The notes: generated by a model not told the origin, from the sequence alone. A stretch of DNA of 64,000 nt from Cheilinus undulatus (GCF_018320785.1 NC_054869.1:33458289-33522288); one strand, 5' to 3'; shown: positions 12,786 to 24,883, numbered from the stretch's first letter. Program-made: numbers and translations.

Positions 12786-14425
12786 AATGTGTCCTAGCTG
12801 AGCTATAACTGTGGATAAACTTTACTGTGCATAGAAATATACTGACTGTTGTGTAGCAAGTTAATCAGGAAAGAAATCAGGGAAAGCCTGTCCAAAACTT
12901 AAAAAAAAAAAATCTTTTCAGGAATAAATGTGAAAAAAGCCTTAGACATCACTTTAGACCTTGGTAAATATTGAAAAGCCTTTTCACCATGTATGACAAA
13001 GACATTTAAACATTTATGGATCAAGCTGAAAAAAATGAAGAAAAATATCTATTGAGTTTGTGAACTTAGATTTCTAAGTATGTTGTTATATATATATATT
13101 TGTTTTCAAGATGTCCCCAACAGCTGTGGGAGCTTTTGGCGGACATTTTTCACAATTTGCTGACAATCTGCACACTTCATGATTTATTGATTCCTCATGT
13201 AACAAACCACAGATTGCGTTTTTCTGCAGCTTTTCAATAGTATAATTGGCATTTTAAAGAACCAGATGTACCACAATGAATCAAAGATGGGAACAATAAA
13301 CGCACATGCATCATTAAAACGTCAGGGTGCAGACCTGACTGATTATGATGGTGTGATTGACTGATGGATTTTCTGACGGGTGTATTGACCCATTAAGTGA
13401 TCTATGGTGAGTCTCATTGGTACTCTTCCTCATTGTCATTACTCTTACTTTCATCTGCTTGCAGAAGTGAGAGCCATCCATTTAGAGGTTTGTGTGTTTC
13501 TGAGTGTGTAGGAGGAGATTATTTCTCCTCTGTCAGTGACCTCCTGCTTGCATCTGTGCGTGTATAAATAAGACAACTTAGATATGTTTGCAGCCTTATT
13601 TCACCCACTGCAAGCAAGTCAAAGCAGTTGCATTCTTCCTTTAGAATTTCGTATTTTGCATCAGCAGTATCAGGTTTTCCCTCATTTCCAGCCGTTCATC
13701 ATTGAAGGGGAAACTCGCCCAGGAACAAATTACCCTGGGAGCATTAATGAGCAGAGCCTTCAAGGTGTTAGAAGTCACTTCAGGGAGGCTGGCCTTTCAC
13801 TTTCCAGTCTATTACCTCCGATTTAGACTCAGATTGTGTTTTGAGCCAAACAAACAGAAGCTGAGTTACAAACACAATCTCCCTCCTCTTCATAGGATTT
13901 GGAGATTTAAGGCAGACTGCGCGGATTTTACAGTAACCAGACTGTATTTAGAGATTTTCCAGTCACGCGTGAATCACTCGGAGCCAAACGACGAGGTCTC
14001 GAACATAAAGTGGGAAATAATCTCGCGGATTAGGAAGAGAAACACGTGTAAAATTGGCGAAGTGAAGGGGAGGAGAAGACATGATGCGAAGTGACACTTT
14101 GCTGGAAACCGTCTGCAGAGACGCGTCTCTCTCCAGCTCAGCCTCCAACAGAGCTGCTATTACATAACTTCACTTCTAAACTCTGCTTTCGGCAAAATCA
14201 TTTAAAAAGTGGGTGCAAATGAGCCTCTAGTGGTTGTGGGGGATTTTTTTTTTCATAGCATCAATTTGGCCAACAAGTAGCACGGAGACCGGATCCACGC
14301 TGTTGATTTAACTTGGGTGGCTGTTTTTGTTTCTTCCACGCGCGTAAAAACAGAAATCATCATTCGTAACTACCGAGATCACGTATGAAAGGATAGGAAG
14401 AAAAAGCATAAAATGTGTGTCTTAC
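12786..14425. other. Non-coding sequence becoming CpG-richer to the right
   Basis: From about 13,900 the DNA gains CpGs (ACGCGT at 13964 and 14121, CTCGCGG near 14023), leading into the first-exon-like block at 14426. A TATAAATA occurs at 13562. The overlapping frames at 13584-14094 have no family match I recognise. Confidence 0.45.
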
Positions 14426-14560
14426 CTGCATGTTTATGTGTGTGGTGACGGCGACACTGATGGCTGTTTCTGTGTCCTCTCTGCGCGGACTCTCAACCTC
14501 TGACTGGCGCTCCTCTGCCTGCGAAGGAATGCGCACACACCCCGACACACAGGCATGGAC
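14426..14560 (-). other. Candidate first exon of an unidentified minus-strand gene
   Basis: On the minus strand this GC- and CpG-rich block, unusual for the region, ends in ACATGCAG followed by the strong donor gtaaga at 14425. It is open for about 40 codons in one frame (starting MSGCVRIPSQAEERQ at 14548) and also has a later ATG two codons before the donor. Purine/pyrimidine-rich, CpG-containing DNA lies just upstream (14560-14620). No matching downstream exon was found in the 14 kb to the left. It could be a UTR exon, an enhancer or chance. Confidence 0.33.
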
Positions 14561-14834
14561 GCGGGGAGAGAGATGAAGAGGGGGTGGGGTAGGGGTGGAG
14601 TGAGAGGAGAGTAGACCTTTATCTTTTACAGTGTAAAGATGTGAGCATAAAATTAACAGGTTAGATTAGTATGTGGCATAGATTGATCTGAAAATCAAAA
14701 ATATTTTAAAATAATAAGCTTCCCTTCAGGCTGTGCGGACACCGGATGTGTAAAAACCACAATCAAAGCTCACCTAACGAGCAGTAAGAAAATAACTGTA
14801 GTGAAATAAGTTGTAAACCATCTACCTGGATATA

Positions 14835-15374
14835 CAGTGCTTAACAAATTTATTAGACCACCTGTCATATTTGTCTCAGAGACCATCCAGCATCATGAAG
14901 TGCTTTAACGCAGACTGTCATTTTCAGTGAATTCTCCACGTTTCACCATTTTGACCAGGAATGAGGAATTTCAAACTGAATTCACCCAAATTTTAGCCGG
15001 CTCACTGGGCTTCTCTGAGAAGTCAGAAATGAATCAAGCATAACATTCAACCACTAAAACTAAAATTTCTGTTCAGGAATGCAAGTAAATAACTATAATC
15101 TGACATATTAACCAAGAAATAATAATGTGCTTTATTTTGTTTTCAGTTTTTTTGTAAATCAGTAAATTTGAAAATTCATGGATAACAATAATAATTATAT
15201 TTTAGCATTAAAAATATCATTTGGGTTAAAGAGCTTCTACCTATTGGTGTATTAACCATTGCAGAAACATAAAAATGATTTTGGTAATTACCAATGCTGT
15301 TAATTTAGAGCAGCTGTGGCATAAACCTTACTTTGGTTAGGGTTAGGGTAGTCTAACAAATGCATTAAGCAATG
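14835..15374. mobile_element. Tc1/mariner-type MITE with TA target duplication
   Basis: The left end CAGTGCTTAACAAATTTATT and right end (reverse complement CATTGCTTAATGCATTTGTT) are imperfect inverted repeats continuing to AGACCACC/AGACTACC. TA flanks each side (14833-14834 and 15375-15376). The interior is AT-rich and non-coding. Confidence 0.75.
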
Positions 15375-15512
15375 TATGTAAAAAACTTTCTGACTTTAAA
15401 TATTTTCTAGGTACATAAGCACTACACATGTGGCTTTGTTGTGCATGTTGGGTAAGTCTTTTTTCTGTACTTTCGCTGTTAGAATTTGGTACAGTACTGT
15501 GCAGAACTTTAA

Positions 15513-15587
15513 TAACCTTGCAAAGCAGGTGGATACACCAGTTTCCTTGTTTTTCACTGGCCCAAATCCATCTGGCATGTCAGGTTA
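15513..15587. mobile_element. 75-bp minimal fold-back element with 9-bp target duplication
   Basis: It begins TAACCTTGCAAAGCAG and ends TCTGGCATGTCAGGTTA, the two termini of the 551-bp element at 16855 joined almost directly. The flanks GAACTTTAA (15504-15512) and GGACTTTAA (15588-15596) match at 8 of 9 positions. So this tiny form seems to have moved as a unit. Confidence 0.7.
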
Positions 15588-15789
15588 GGACTTTAAGGCA
15601 TGTTTGGGACAAAAACTGAGGCTAAAGTAAGGTGTGTAGGGAGGAGGATTGACACATCCCTGTTCATGCTCAGGATGTCCCTATGGGAGCATGGAAAAAT
15701 AATCTGTTAATGAAAAAAGCTTTGCACCACCTTCAGGGCTGAGTCGGGGCAGGGCAGGTCACCTATGGTGACATGGCTCTGGCAAAAAA

Positions 15790-17660
15790 ATGCAATTGTT
15801 TGACCTTGGTTGGGTCTCTTCAACAAAATACAGTCAATTTAATGAAAATATGTGATGTAAAATAAGTGATTGCATAAATGTTCTCTCTGTGTGGATAGGT
15901 CTCTATCAGGCTTGCACATTTGGACACTGAAATTTTACTCCATTCTTTGCAAAACTGCTCAAGCTCTGTCATGTGATAAGAGGATCAGGTGTGAACAGCT
16001 GTTTTCAATTCCAGCCACAAATTCTCTATTGGTTTGAGGTCTGAGCTTTGACTCAGCCACTCCAAAGCATTCACCTTGTTGTCAAACCATTGTCAAACTT
16101 GTTGTTTAACCATTTTCAAGTAGCTTTTGCAGTATTTCTCTAGTCATTGCCTTTGCTGGAAAATAAATCCTCTCCAAAGCTGAGTTTTTTTGCTGACTGA
16201 ATAAGACTGTCCTTCAGGATTTACCTATATTTTGCCATATTCTACCCTCATTTTACCCTCCTTTACAGGCCTTCCAGGGCTGGCTGCTGAGAAAGATCCC
16301 CACAGCATGATGCTGCTACCATGGTGCTTCACAGTGGGGATGGTGTGTTTGTGGAGTGTTTGGTGTCTGCCAGACAGCGTCCTGTCTGATGGCCAGAAAC
16401 CCCCATTTTGAACTCATCAGACCAAAGAACTTTCCATGTAGTCTCACACATGCCTTTTGGTGAACTCTAGTTAAGATTTAATATGTTTTCTTTCTCTTTG
16501 CCACTCTTCCATAAAGCTTTGACTGGTGAAGAACCTGGTCAAAAGTTGTTGTAAGCAGTCTCTCCCATCTCAGCGGCTGAAGCTTGTAACTCCTTTAGAG
16601 TAGTCGTGAGCACTTGCTGGCCTCTTTCACTACTTTCCTTCTTGCACGATCACTCAGTTTGTGAGGACAGCCTCATCTGGGCAGATTTACACATGTGCTA
16701 TATGCCTTCCATTTTTTGATGATGGGTTTAACTGAACTCTCAGGAATGTTCGGTGCCTTGGACATGTTTTGTACCCATCCCCTAACTTATACTTTTCAAC
16801 AACATTTTCTCTGAAATTCTTGGAGTGTCCTTTTGTCTTCATGGTGTAATGGTATAACCTTGCAAAGCAGATGGATATGCCTGTTTCCTTGTTTTTCACT
16901 GGTGAATCCATCTTGCAAAGCTCCCATCTGAACCATTTGGGCCCAATTAGAAAGTGACAGGACCAATCAGCGGCGAGGGGCAGTACTTTCAGGCACAGTA
17001 GAGTCGTGACGTAAACAAGCAGCAGCAAGAGCTGGTGCAGTTATGGAGGAAGAGATTAGTGTGGATGCTGCTAAAGCGCCAGTTTTATCAGAACTTGATT
17101 TCTTCAGAAGAACAAAGAACAGCAGTGAGTTGTTTTCTTCTCAAAAACGAAAAAAGTCGAGTACTTACATGTCTGTAGTCGCCATGTTTCGCATTATTCA
17201 TCAGTAGCTGCGCACACGCAGCTTGATAGTGTTTACGTCACGAGTTTTGTTGCTCTGATTGGCCCATAGAGATGTGACAGACAGAACCTTTACCTAATCA
17301 TAATCCGAGTTTTTTTTTTTTAAGCCTCTGCCTTTTCTGAAATGTTTCCTATTAAAGCTTTCCCAGATGGAAGAGTGAAACAAATCCATCTGGCGTGTCA
17401 GGTTAGTAATGGTAGCCAGGAATACTGATAAACCAGTGACTGGACCTTCCACACACAGGTGTCCTTATACTACAACCACCTGAAATACATTCACTGCATA
17501 ATTGTTAGACTACTAGCACCAGTTGGCTGGACCTCTGTTGAAGTGGGCCAGCCCCTTAAAGAAGGGGCTGGATATTTATGCAGTCACTTATTTCACCTTA
17601 CATAATTTTTATTCAATTCACATTGCTTAGTAGAAATCTGTTTTCACTTTGACATTTAAG
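15790..17660 (-). mobile_element. Degenerate Tc1-like transposon with subterminal inverted repeats
   Basis: The left portion (about 15825-15880) and right portion (about 17572-17620) are inverted copies around TTTATGCARTCACTTATTT. On the minus strand there are transposase relics. W.VLWSDEF is readable from about 16440, and LEQFCKE.WSKISVSKCASL near 15960-15905. Stops and frame changes show it is dead. A second transposon (16855-17405) is inserted in it. The outermost ends are not sharply defined. Confidence 0.75.
16855..17405. mobile_element. 551-bp fold-back transposon nested in the Tc1-like element, 9-bp target duplication
   Basis: The ends are TAACCTTGCAAAGCAGATGG and CCATCTGGCGTGTCAGGTTA. 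The target duplication GTAATGGTA is exact at 16846-16854 and 17406-17414; removing the element rejoins the Tc1 sequence. Long imperfect inverted arms include an exact 14-bp pair TCGTGACGTAAACA (17004-17017) / reverse complement (17230-17243) and inverted CCAATCAG boxes (from 16952 and near 17258). Between the arms, an ATG at 17043 opens MEEEISVDAAKAPVLSELDF and ends in a donor-like GTGAGT. The 9-bp duplication suggests Mutator- or Merlin-type transposition. No transposase is present. Confidence 0.72.
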
Positions 17661-18708
17661 TTTGTTTTTTTTTGTCAAAAAAGCCAAATTATGTTGGTGG
17701 TAAGACAATATTGTTTTATAAGCTCACCCACCTGTGGTATTTGAAAAATAAGGAAATGTTAAGGTGCAATAAACTGCACTTTCTGAAGTGTTCACTTGAG
17801 GCTGGCTGCAGAAGAAGAAAAAAAATGCTGATTAGTTCAACACTGAACACTAAAAAGGATAATAGTCATCAACCTAACTTGGTAGCCAAATCTGTGTTCT
17901 TGCTGATAGCTTAAAGCTTCTCAGAGCATCGGTAAATTCTTTATGACACCTGGAGGGAATTATGCATGCAGTAATTTTAATGCACTTGTATCTGCCTGTC
18001 CACATTTAATCTCACATACTAGAGGACACATCCGCCAATAATGAGTCATCAGATTTAAGCTTAAGCTCTATAAGCAGACTTGAATGCACAAATTTTTTAT
18101 TTTTTCTTAGTTCTCTGTGGTCACGAAATGGTAATATCTGGACTAAAATATATAGAAACAAGCTTAGCTTTATCCCGTCAGCGTGAGTAATGACAACATG
18201 GCAGGCTGAGGTCTGTCCCATCACAGTAACCAGTGTATTTATGTTTTAGAAATCACCAGAAAATGATCTTTCATCGTGAGAAAACAAGTTATGATATCTC
18301 AGAATAATGAGATAAACTGGTTCATAAATCTGTAAACCAGCTATGTCATACCAAGATATACTAGTACATAAGTCAAAATCTAAAAAAATACTAAAAATAA
18401 TTTGTAACTTTGGGACAACCAAAATGATTTATTATGGGAAAATACCTAACATCTGTAAACCTGCTGCTGAAGGCAGGAAGTACTGTAAATCAACAGTTGG
18501 GCCAACTTTAACATAGATAAATATGTGATATAGCAATGCATATGTATGCCAAAGTTAGGAATTAATGTCTGTAGATGATCAGTGACAATAATGTTGAATA
18601 AAGGCAGCTGATGCTGAAGAACCTTTTTCAACCAATTCATAAACCATATGCTGTGCAACCTGTTGGATTAAGGGACAGGGCATTAAGCTAACCTGCAGAC
18701 ATTTTTGG

Positions 18709-18732
18709 TTTTGATTTTGATTTTGATTTTGA
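18709..18732. repeat. Hexanucleotide repeat (TTTTGA)n
   Basis: Four perfect TTTTGA units. Confidence 0.85.
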
Positions 18733-19316
18733 AATCAAAAAAGAAGTGGAAAACTTATTTGCTAAAACAAGCTTTTCTTAGTCTTTGGCATCTGAATATT
18801 GTAAAAAAAAATCAGCAGTCAACATCTATACCAGATAAATTATCAACTGCAATGAGATGCATTTAAGACTTAAAAAGCCTGTTTTTCTTAACTTCTATCT
18901 AGCTTGCATACTTGGAGGAGATCTCAACTCTGGGGTAAAATCTGCAGTTTATCAACAGCTTTAGAAGTCTTTAGAAAGGGCATATTAGTAAAAGATTCTT
19001 GAATAATTTATTCAAGTAAATCAACATCAGATTAATAAATTTAACCTATTAACCAGGAGATAATGATGAACTTTTTTATTCATTCAAGCCTTTATATCTG
19101 TTTCTTCCCCCAGTGATCAATGTGGTCAATTACAGCATTACATGTTAAGAGAGGGGAAGTCCCAATGTGTGTCTTTATGTCCTGCATTTGATTACAGTGA
19201 TTGTCGTTAGAGTGAGTGGTGCAGAAATGCAATTACAGCCCTGGCGGAGAATCTTTGCACCAGGCTAGGAACTGAATCAATTTAGGTGACCTTGGCTCTC
19301 GGTGAAGCTGCTCGGA

Positions 19317-19320
<4 letters not shown>

Positions 19321-19368
<48 letters not shown>
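19321..19368. repeat. Dinucleotide microsatellite (AG)n
   Basis: About 24 uninterrupted AG units. The apparent serine/leucine-repeat ORF on the minus strand is a product of this tract. Confidence 0.95.
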
Positions 19369-19372
<4 letters not shown>

Positions 19373-20474
19373 GCAAAGATGCTAACAGCAGTTGCAGCAG
19401 GTCAAGCGTCCTCACACATGGAGTTTGTTGCATAATGAACAGTAAGAAATGTAAATAGCCTGCAGAATAATGAACGAGGAAAGGCCATCTGTCTCATAAG
19501 ACTTGCATTTTATTAGCAACCATGGTGGAAGAAAGGTTTTCATATGTTTCTAGAACGTGCAGTTTACTTGTTCATACATTCACAGGGGGTTAACTTTAAA
19601 GAAAGCCTGCTGTAAATTCTGTACTTTCACAAGTGGAGAGAGAATTGAACTTATCAATGATGCTGGATGTATGTAAGATTTTCACCCAAGGGGTTCTGAT
19701 ATACCACAATATACAGTATGTATGCTAAAAATATCAATAAAGACAGCCCTTGAACAGTTCATCTGTACTCCCTATATAAGAAATACACATCATGAGGAGA
19801 AAATAGATTTTTTTTGTGTCATTTATCATTAAGTTTATGAACCAAAAACAGCCATGCTTGTGATTGTATGCTTTAATCGTGCCATTATGGTGCTTTATTT
19901 TGAAGGAACAAGCTTTGTTAACGAGGTATTATGACAATCTAGTTCTTAAAAGGTGATGCCTTGTCATTACATGAAATCTAAATATAACTCTGAAATGATT
20001 AATTTTGGTATGTGTCCTCACTATGCCTTTCACATCCTTATAGGATAATGCATGACCCAGAGTTGATTCAACACACATGCAATTCTATAACCAAACTATC
20101 TTAAACCCACCACACTGTCTGTGCATACAAATCTCTCAGTTTAATTGAACAGGAGGATTAAATGCCTCAGGAGGTGCAGATAAAGTAGCGAACAGTCTAA
20201 TGCCTTGTGTTTACTGTTGGTAAAGCCTCTGGTACAATAAGAGCAAAGACAAACAATACTCTCACGCTGAGATTTAAAGTTTATTCCCCAGCTCACTACA
20301 ATAGGATAAAAATAACAATCCCACCTCAAGGATAATTTTCTTCAAGGGTATTTTTATGTCATAAGCCTTTTTTTTCCCCACATGCACTAAGCTACCGAAT
20401 TTTCCAGGGCTGCGTGTGTGAACATAAATGGGTAAACTTTTCACCCTGACATTATTCAGACTTTTCCCTGGCAG

Positions 20475-20505
20475 CCCATGAGTAAAATGTCAACAAGAAG
20501 TCGAG
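20475..20505 (+). CDS. Candidate small exon with start codon (MSKMSTRSR), unidentified gene
   Basis: A pyrimidine-rich tract and AG (20473-20474) precede a short block with ATG at 20478. It codes for nine residues and ends one base into a codon before a consensus donor gtgagc at 20506. The phase fits the exon-like block at 23467. The product is not recognised. Support is only splice-site quality and phase, so chance is quite possible. Confidence 0.22.
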
Positions 20506-20549
20506 GTGAGCTGGTTTGTGAAGGTAATATTCAGAAATATTCATCACAA

Positions 20550-20588
20550 GTGTGTGTGTGTGTGGGGGGGGGTGGTGGTGGTGGTGGG
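20550..20588. repeat. Compound microsatellite (TG)n-G8-(GGT)n
   Basis: TG repeats run into eight G and then GGT units; the G-rich strand could form a quadruplex. Confidence 0.9.
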
Positions 20589-21251
20589 GCATCTTTGCTG
20601 CTACGTCTGGAACTGTTTGGATCTTTATCCGTGATAAAGCTGCGCCGCTGCTTCATATTGCTTTCTGCATTCCAGCTTCTTTTCCACTTGTTTGTTGATA
20701 CTTAAAATGAATCAAACTACATGTAGCACTGATATTAAGGAGCAACTGTCATCATAAAGTTGGACTTTGTTACAACCCAGTAAGATTTAAGGTTATGCTG
20801 TCATAAAGCTTTTTTGAAATTCTCAAAAGAGCCTTGATGAAATGGCCTACAGTTTCTTTAACCTTTGACCATCTCTGCCAGTAACACGTGCTGTTCTCAC
20901 AGATGCTACTGTCAAACACACACAAATCTTGTGATTCATAATTTTTCTATCATTTATGGGGGTTTTTTTTTGCAAAAGGTGTGGCTCTTTCTACCCCCCT
21001 GGAGTGTTTGTGTGTGACTGAGTGTGTGTGTCTGTGTAATTTGGAGCTGATAGAGGTGCTGATGCTGATTGGCTGTTTAAAGAAAGTGCTGCTGCCTGAT
21101 TGGATGCAGCCATACATCTCAGATTTTAAATCTCCACTGCTGTAGCCTGCTCACCTTTTACAAGCCACTTTCAACTAAGCCAGCATTTGAATCACTGTTT
21201 TTGTACCATTAGGGCTGTGTGAATGTTGTCAACTTGTGTATTAAGAGATTT

Positions 21252-21436
21252 GTTCATTTTTAAAATATATATTATTTGGGCTTTTTGCACCTTTATTTAT
21301 AGAGGACAGTGGATAGAGTCAGAAACAGGGATGAGAATGCCGGAAAGACATGTGGGAAAGTAGCCACAGGATAGATCAAATCCGGGCTGCCCATGTACAT
21401 GGGGCACGCCTTAAACCACTTGGCCATTTGTGCCCC
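21252..21436 (-). repeat. tRNA-derived SINE, third copy, reverse orientation
   Basis: Read on the minus strand it starts GGGGCACAAATGGCC, carries a degraded B box, and then the body and AATAAAGGTGC tail of the same family. It is flanked by AGAGATTT at 21244-21251 and 21437-21444, a plausible target duplication. Confidence 0.7.
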
Positions 21437-21444
21437 AGAGATTT

Positions 21445-23466
21445 AGTACATTATTGGTGGATTCTGATTATTAGTTTTCTCATAACTTTTGTGAATAAAC
21501 CATTTTGTAATACTGAACTAGTGGCAGCATTTCAGGACTGAGTAGCCTCTTTTTGTTTTTCCTTATGTCAAAGACAAACTGCTGTTTTAAAACAATCTGA
21601 CTTGTATCACTGGCTTTCTTGGAGGTGGAGAAAATGGGGACTATATACACTTTGTTATGTCTAGGTTCCCTTAGACTGGGGACATATCACAAACTCCTGC
21701 AATAAGAGAAAATATCTGGGGTGGGCTGCATGTATGAATGCAAACAGTTTTTAACCACAGACTTACCAAGAATATTCCTTGTAAGCCCTCTTGTAGGGTT
21801 TCTGCATGAAGTGAAGTCTGGTTGAGTCCTTGTATAAATGCAGCAGATAATATGCAGAAGAATTAAATGAAAGAATTAAATATTGAGGGGGATGACATTT
21901 GTACCATGCAACTAGTGAGTGACCTGTGGGATATTAATGTATGCAGAGAAGCTGCTCAGCTCTTTCCTCTTTTTAAGTCTTCTTAAGCCTGGTTTATATC
22001 TGTGCACTGAATCTTCACCATAGCTATGCCAGAAATACCATCCCTACCTATTATACTTTAGGGTTGGTGAATCAGCATCATTCTGCGACACTCTAAGTGA
22101 TACTCAGCTGTACAATTTTTCTGCCAGTTCCTGGTCCTGCCATTATATTTTCAGCTTGTTTATGTAAAGGAAACCACTGAAACTGAGCATATTATGTTGG
22201 AGTTGCCAATTATTAAGCAGCATCTGATTACGCTGGAGTTACTGCAACAATAAAAGGAATGAAAATATCAGGGGACATGGAAAGTATGGTCCCTGAATCA
22301 GCTGAGGGGGAATTTTATGCATTTGTTTGTCCACTGAGAGACATATGGATGAAAGAATGCATGCTGGAGGCTAGCATGTAGATCTGTTGTAAGTAATCTT
22401 CATCTAGAGTTCACACAGTATGCTTGTAGGCATTCAGAGACTGGCATACATCAAGCATTATCCAAGCGGACCAATCACAGGGCTTGCAGTCTGCATTGTT
22501 TAGAGGTGTTGCACTTCATGGAGGTGCACATCTGCTACATGCATAGGCCTCTGTGTTGGGGTCAGGGACTTATGTGTATGCTATGGCGTATTTGATGTGG
22601 AGGCATATATCCCCACATTTTTCACTTCTGACAGTGCGTTGCTTCTTTTGTAAGGTTAAAATCTGATCAGGGAACTCGGGCCAAGACAGGGGCTAGCTGT
22701 TCTGAAATCTTTTTTACATTTTTAGATGTGCATTTGTAAAAACGGCTATAGATGAAATTTTTAGGGTTGTTTTTCTTTTTAACTTGAGTGTTACTTTGAG
22801 ATTTGTACTTTACTACACTTTCAGAGAAAATGTCCTATTAAATGCCTTGCTTTTCAGTGACAGCAGTAGTTCTTTTGTGAATGATTGGGAAAATGATCAT
22901 GTTGATTGTAGATACGATGTGAAAGACTCTAAGAGAAGGTGGTCACGGTCACAAAGAGATGATAACAGTTGTTCTCTAAGTTCTTTATCGCTAAATTGAC
23001 TTCAAACAAAGTGGATTTCTTTTAATCTCAAATCTGTCAGCATCCTTGTCCGTGTCTCACATGTTATCTCAATCTCTATCTGCCTCGCTGTTCTCTCTCA
23101 TCTTGTTTTCCACTTTATCCCTGCCTCGGTCACACACAAACACACAGTAACACACACTAGCTGTCAAACACTTGGTATGTTCACAGCTGACACTGTGCAA
23201 ATGATCCCATTCTCTCTCAGTGGGTGAGCATCATTTAGAGGCCACTGAAGATGCACAGCACATTAATGTGTGAGTGATGGAGAGAGGAGATTTGCACCTA
23301 GGATTGCAAACAAACTTTGCAAAAACAATCTTTTCTAGTCTTCCCTGTTTTCTGCCTTGGTTTTTACCCACAATCCCCAGTTCAATATCTTATTCTTTCT
23401 CTAAGCCTTCATCCTAACCATGCAAACACACTCGCACATTAAGTATTCGATTTGTCTTTCTCACAG
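21445..23466. other. Non-coding sequence, possibly an intron
   Basis: If the exon-like blocks at 20475 and 23467 are real, this is part of the intron between them. Nothing else is recognised. Confidence 0.4.
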
Positions 23467-23634
23467 TGAGAAAGGATAACAGTTATCAGAGGGAACGGCT
23501 CAGTAGGACAAACAATCAGTCAAAGGGTCAGCTCTATCTGAACTCCAGCCGCTCACACAGAATAAACATGGTGGAGAAAACAGCTCTGGTTGAACATCGT
23601 CTGCATCTGATCCAGGAGGGACATCAGAAGATGG
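23467..23634 (+). CDS. Candidate internal coding exon, unidentified gene
   Basis: A 168-nt block lies between a good acceptor (TTGTCTTTCTCACAG, AG at 23465-23466) and a strong donor (G/gtgagt at 23635). It is open in one frame with phase 1 on both sides. The translation is polar and Arg/Ser/Asn-rich at first, then has an amphipathic stretch containing VEKTALVEHRLHLIQEGHQK. I do not recognise it. Joined to the block at 20475 it gives one continuous frame. No further exon was found in the next 8 kb. Confidence 0.33.
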
Positions 23635-24849
23635 GTGAGTCACTGGCGTTATTTACCTGCAGCTGGTTCTCCCCCAAGGACATCCACCGGGCTGTCTGTG
23701 CAGCAAAGGAGCGATAGCATCAGGAGAGCTGGAAACACTGAGGGAGGACAGGGAGATATGTTAAAGCAGGAATCACAGGGGACAGGGGAAACAAAGACAG
23801 GAGAACAGGAGCAGGTGTGTGTTAACATGTGTGTGGGTGGAAAAATTACTCTAGTCAACATCAGCACACTGTGTTTACAATAAATATGCTAACAGATATA
23901 AAGCTGCAAACAGTTGCCATATGAAAACAAGAGATATAAGACAGAATTAGAATCATGGTTTGTATGCTTTATAAGTTGAAACAGCGTAGTGTTACAGGTT
24001 TTGTCTTAGATAGGAATATTGCTCACTTAAAAAGTTAATCTCTGGCTTGCATGAGAGAAAATACAGAATGAGCCTGAGCCAAAAATCAAAGGACAAACTG
24101 AAGTCACTTTGATAATAAGTAGAGAGGAGTTCAGGGGATCCCGCTGCAGAATTACAATATTCAGATAAGGTCGAGGATGACTTCAATTAAATCTTTTAAG
24201 TACAGCAAGAAAGGATCCACACAAAAAGAACAAAAGGAATACAGCCGGAAATATCCAGGGATACTTCTGTCTGTTCAGTACAAGATTTAAGGCAAAGCAG
24301 GTTTAAGCACTGTTCATACACAGAGCAGTCCAAGGTGCTGTACAGAGTTAAAAACAGAACATTCGAACCATTAAGAGATTAGAAAGACTTCAAAATAAAA
24401 TACAAGATAAGAAGAACTAAATAAAATGACATTCAAATATTAGATCAATAAAAAAATACATGAACTAGAAGAGATGAGTATAAGAAGCTAAGAGAAGTTC
24501 AAACTTCTGGGAAAGCAGCTTACAAATGCAGAAAGCCTCAGTTTTTATAGTTTGTTGCACAGAAGAGGAGTGTAGAAACTCAAATCTGCCTCACCTTGCT
24601 TAGTTCTGATTCTGGGAATGGTAAGCAAACCCATCCCAGAAGACCTGAGGGGTCTGGATGCTCTTAGGGGACCAGACTACCTGAAGGGATACAGGGCCCT
24701 TTCTTACTAAACTAGTATATTGGCTCTTGACCACAGCGCCAGAGAAGAAAACAAGCGTACAGCTTGATAACTGGACCATGAAAACTTTAACTTCATAAAA
24801 AGCACCCAACAAAAGGACGACATCAAGTAAACACACTACATGTGTGTTA

Positions 24850-24850
24850 A

Positions 24851-24883
<33 letters not shown>

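Larger units (their letters stand above)
17661..20474. other. Non-coding sequence, no gene recognised
   Basis: AT-rich with the two microsatellites listed. No coding exon or transposon end recognised. Confidence 0.5.

Noticed and set aside
15338-15352. TTAGGGTTAGGG telomere-like repeat
   Set aside because: Only about two units, inside a MITE near its right end; too short to suggest an interstitial telomere.
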